Shown piece by piece: positions 4,547 through 5,470 of a stretch of DNA of 5,470 bases (its first letter is position 1; every line of letters begins with the position of its first letter). This stretch comes from Clostridia bacterium (GTDB lineage: Bacteria > Bacillota_A > Clostridia > Oscillospirales > CAG-272), in contig JAFQOB010000256.1 in assembly GCA_017395725.1 (NCBI GenBank), positions 1 to 5,470 on the forward strand, read 5' to 3'. The translations under genes and the position numbers were made by a program. The notes below the pieces were generated by a model. The model saw only the letters and a program-made list of their open reading frames with translations. It had not been told where the DNA came from and did not search any database.

Positions 4547-5470
4547 ATGGAAAAATTAGTGATACATGGGGGAAAGCCGCTTTTTGGTGATATAGAAGTA
4601 AGCGGTATGAAAAACGCAGCCCTTCCTATTATACTTGCAAGTATTGTTATTGATGATAAATGTGTAATTGAAAATATACCTAACGTTAGCGACGTAAAGC
4701 TTGCTTTTGAAATTATTCAGAGCATGGGCGGAAACGTACGTTTGATTAACAAGACGACAGTTGAAATAGATACAAGAGGTGTCGTTCAGGGAAGTGCTCC
4801 CTACGAGCTTGTTAGAAAGATGAGAGGTTCGTATTATATAGTAGGAGCAGAATTAGGTCGTTTCGGCAGAGGAAAAGTAGGACTTCCGGGCGGATGTGAT
4901 CTTGGCGTAAGACCGATTGACCAGCACATAAAGGGCTTTGAAGCGCTTGGTGCTGAAGTGGTAATTGAAAGCGGACATATTGAAGCTATTGCTGAACAGC
5001 CTCTTAAGGGAAGTAATATTTATTTTGATGCTGTAACCGTTGGCGGAACGATGAACGTTATGATTGCGGCATCAAGAGCTAAGGGCGTTACAATAATTGA
5101 AAACGCAGCCCGCGAACCGCATATAGTTGACCTTGCAAACTTCTTGAATACCTGTGGTGCAAGAATTTCCGGTGCAGGTACAGATACGATAAAGATTACC
5201 GGTGTTGAAAAACTCAGAGGTTGTACTTATGCAATAATTCCCGATATGATTGAAGCGGGAACTTATATGATAGCAGCCGCAGTAACCGGTGGTAAGCTTT
5301 GTGTAAAAAACGTAATACCGAAGCATCTTGAGTCTATATCGGCTAAGATGGAAGAAATGGGAATTACAGTTGAAGAGGGCGACGATTACGTAACTGTTTA
5401 CCGTAGCAAAGATAATCTTTCAAGAATAAACCTCAAGACGTTGCCATATCCGGGATTTCCTACCGATATG
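4547..5470 (+). CDS. murA: UDP-N-acetylglucosamine 1-carboxyvinyltransferase, 3' end outside window
   Basis: MurA transfers enolpyruvate from phosphoenolpyruvate to UDP-N-acetylglucosamine, the first committed cytoplasmic step of peptidoglycan synthesis and the target of fosfomycin. The 308 residues seen are about three quarters of the usual 420. They include the paired K22-N23 in GMKNAALP, the arginine in KMRGSYY (R93), the loop LPGGCDLGVRPID with the fosfomycin-target cysteine at C117 and R122, and PTDM at the very edge, whose D307 matches the catalytic Asp305 of the E. coli enzyme. All key residues visible are intact, so this looks functional and fosfomycin-sensitive in principle. ATG 4547 has GGAG (4538-4541) 5 bases upstream. 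Many Firmicutes carry two paralogues (murA and murZ); I cannot say which this is. It follows the DUF3810 gene by 251 bases and has its own promoter. Confidence 0.95.
   Translation, partial: MEKLVIHGGKPLFGDIEVSGMKNAALPIILASIVIDDKCVIENIPNVSDVKLAFEIIQSMGGNVRLINKTTVEIDTRGVVQGSAPYELVRKMRGSYYIVGAELGRFGRGKVGLPGGCDLGVRPIDQHIKGFEALGAEVVIESGHIEAIAEQPLKGSNIYFDAVTVGGTMNVMIAASRAKGVTIIENAAREPHIVDLANFLNTCGARISGAGTDTIKITGVEKLRGCTYAIIPDMIEAGTYMIAAAVTGGKLCVKNVIPKHLESISAKMEEMGITVEEGDDYVTVYRSKDNLSRINLKTLPYPGFPTDM

Noticed and set aside
5072..5326. 84-codon minus-strand open frame inside murA
   Set aside because: It is a shadow of MurA; the protein is cysteine-rich low-complexity and no start signal is seen.

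Overview
The window looks like chromosome of a low-GC, endospore-forming member of the Clostridia, probably a gut-type lineage. The reasons are AT-rich DNA with canonical sigma-A promoters, GGAG-type ribosome binding sites, a SpoVAC spore membrane protein, an S-layer-homology (SLH) surface protein, and a GC-richer palindromic intergenic element of a kind common in such genomes. This placement is inference; no species is recognised.

Layout, left to right. At 1-381 is the 3' end of an AraC-family regulator with its complete two-HTH DNA-binding domain. It is followed at 374-547 by a frameshifted extra copy of the linker helix plus second HTH, ending in an intrinsic terminator. A gene-free stretch of about 300 bases holds a multi-hairpin repeat and a textbook extended -10 promoter. 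That promoter drives a 112-residue three-helix membrane protein of unknown function (855-1193). This gene converges on a minus-strand pair, spoVAC (1228-1671) preceded by a secreted cadherin-like/SLH protein (1741-3048). A near-perfect 14-bp stem-loop with a TTTT loop lies between the converging ends and probably terminates both.

Divergent from the SLH gene is a DUF3810-type membrane zinc metalloprotease (3174-4295). After a 251-base regulatory region comes murA, which runs off the right edge (4547-5470, 308 of roughly 420 residues, active-site residues intact).

The theme from 1228 rightward is the cell envelope and spore: a wall-anchored surface protein, a spore-membrane channel component, a membrane protease and the first committed enzyme of peptidoglycan synthesis. 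The most interesting unexplained signals are an inverted repeat, TACCGT...ACGGTA, preceded by the same AAAT, present in both intergenic regions flanking the DUF3810 gene; spoVAC standing apart from its usual spoVAD/spoVAE partners and behind an SLH gene; and the tandem third HTH after the AraC-type gene. No mobile element, CRISPR array, tRNA or rRNA was seen. I found no convincing wholly new system.
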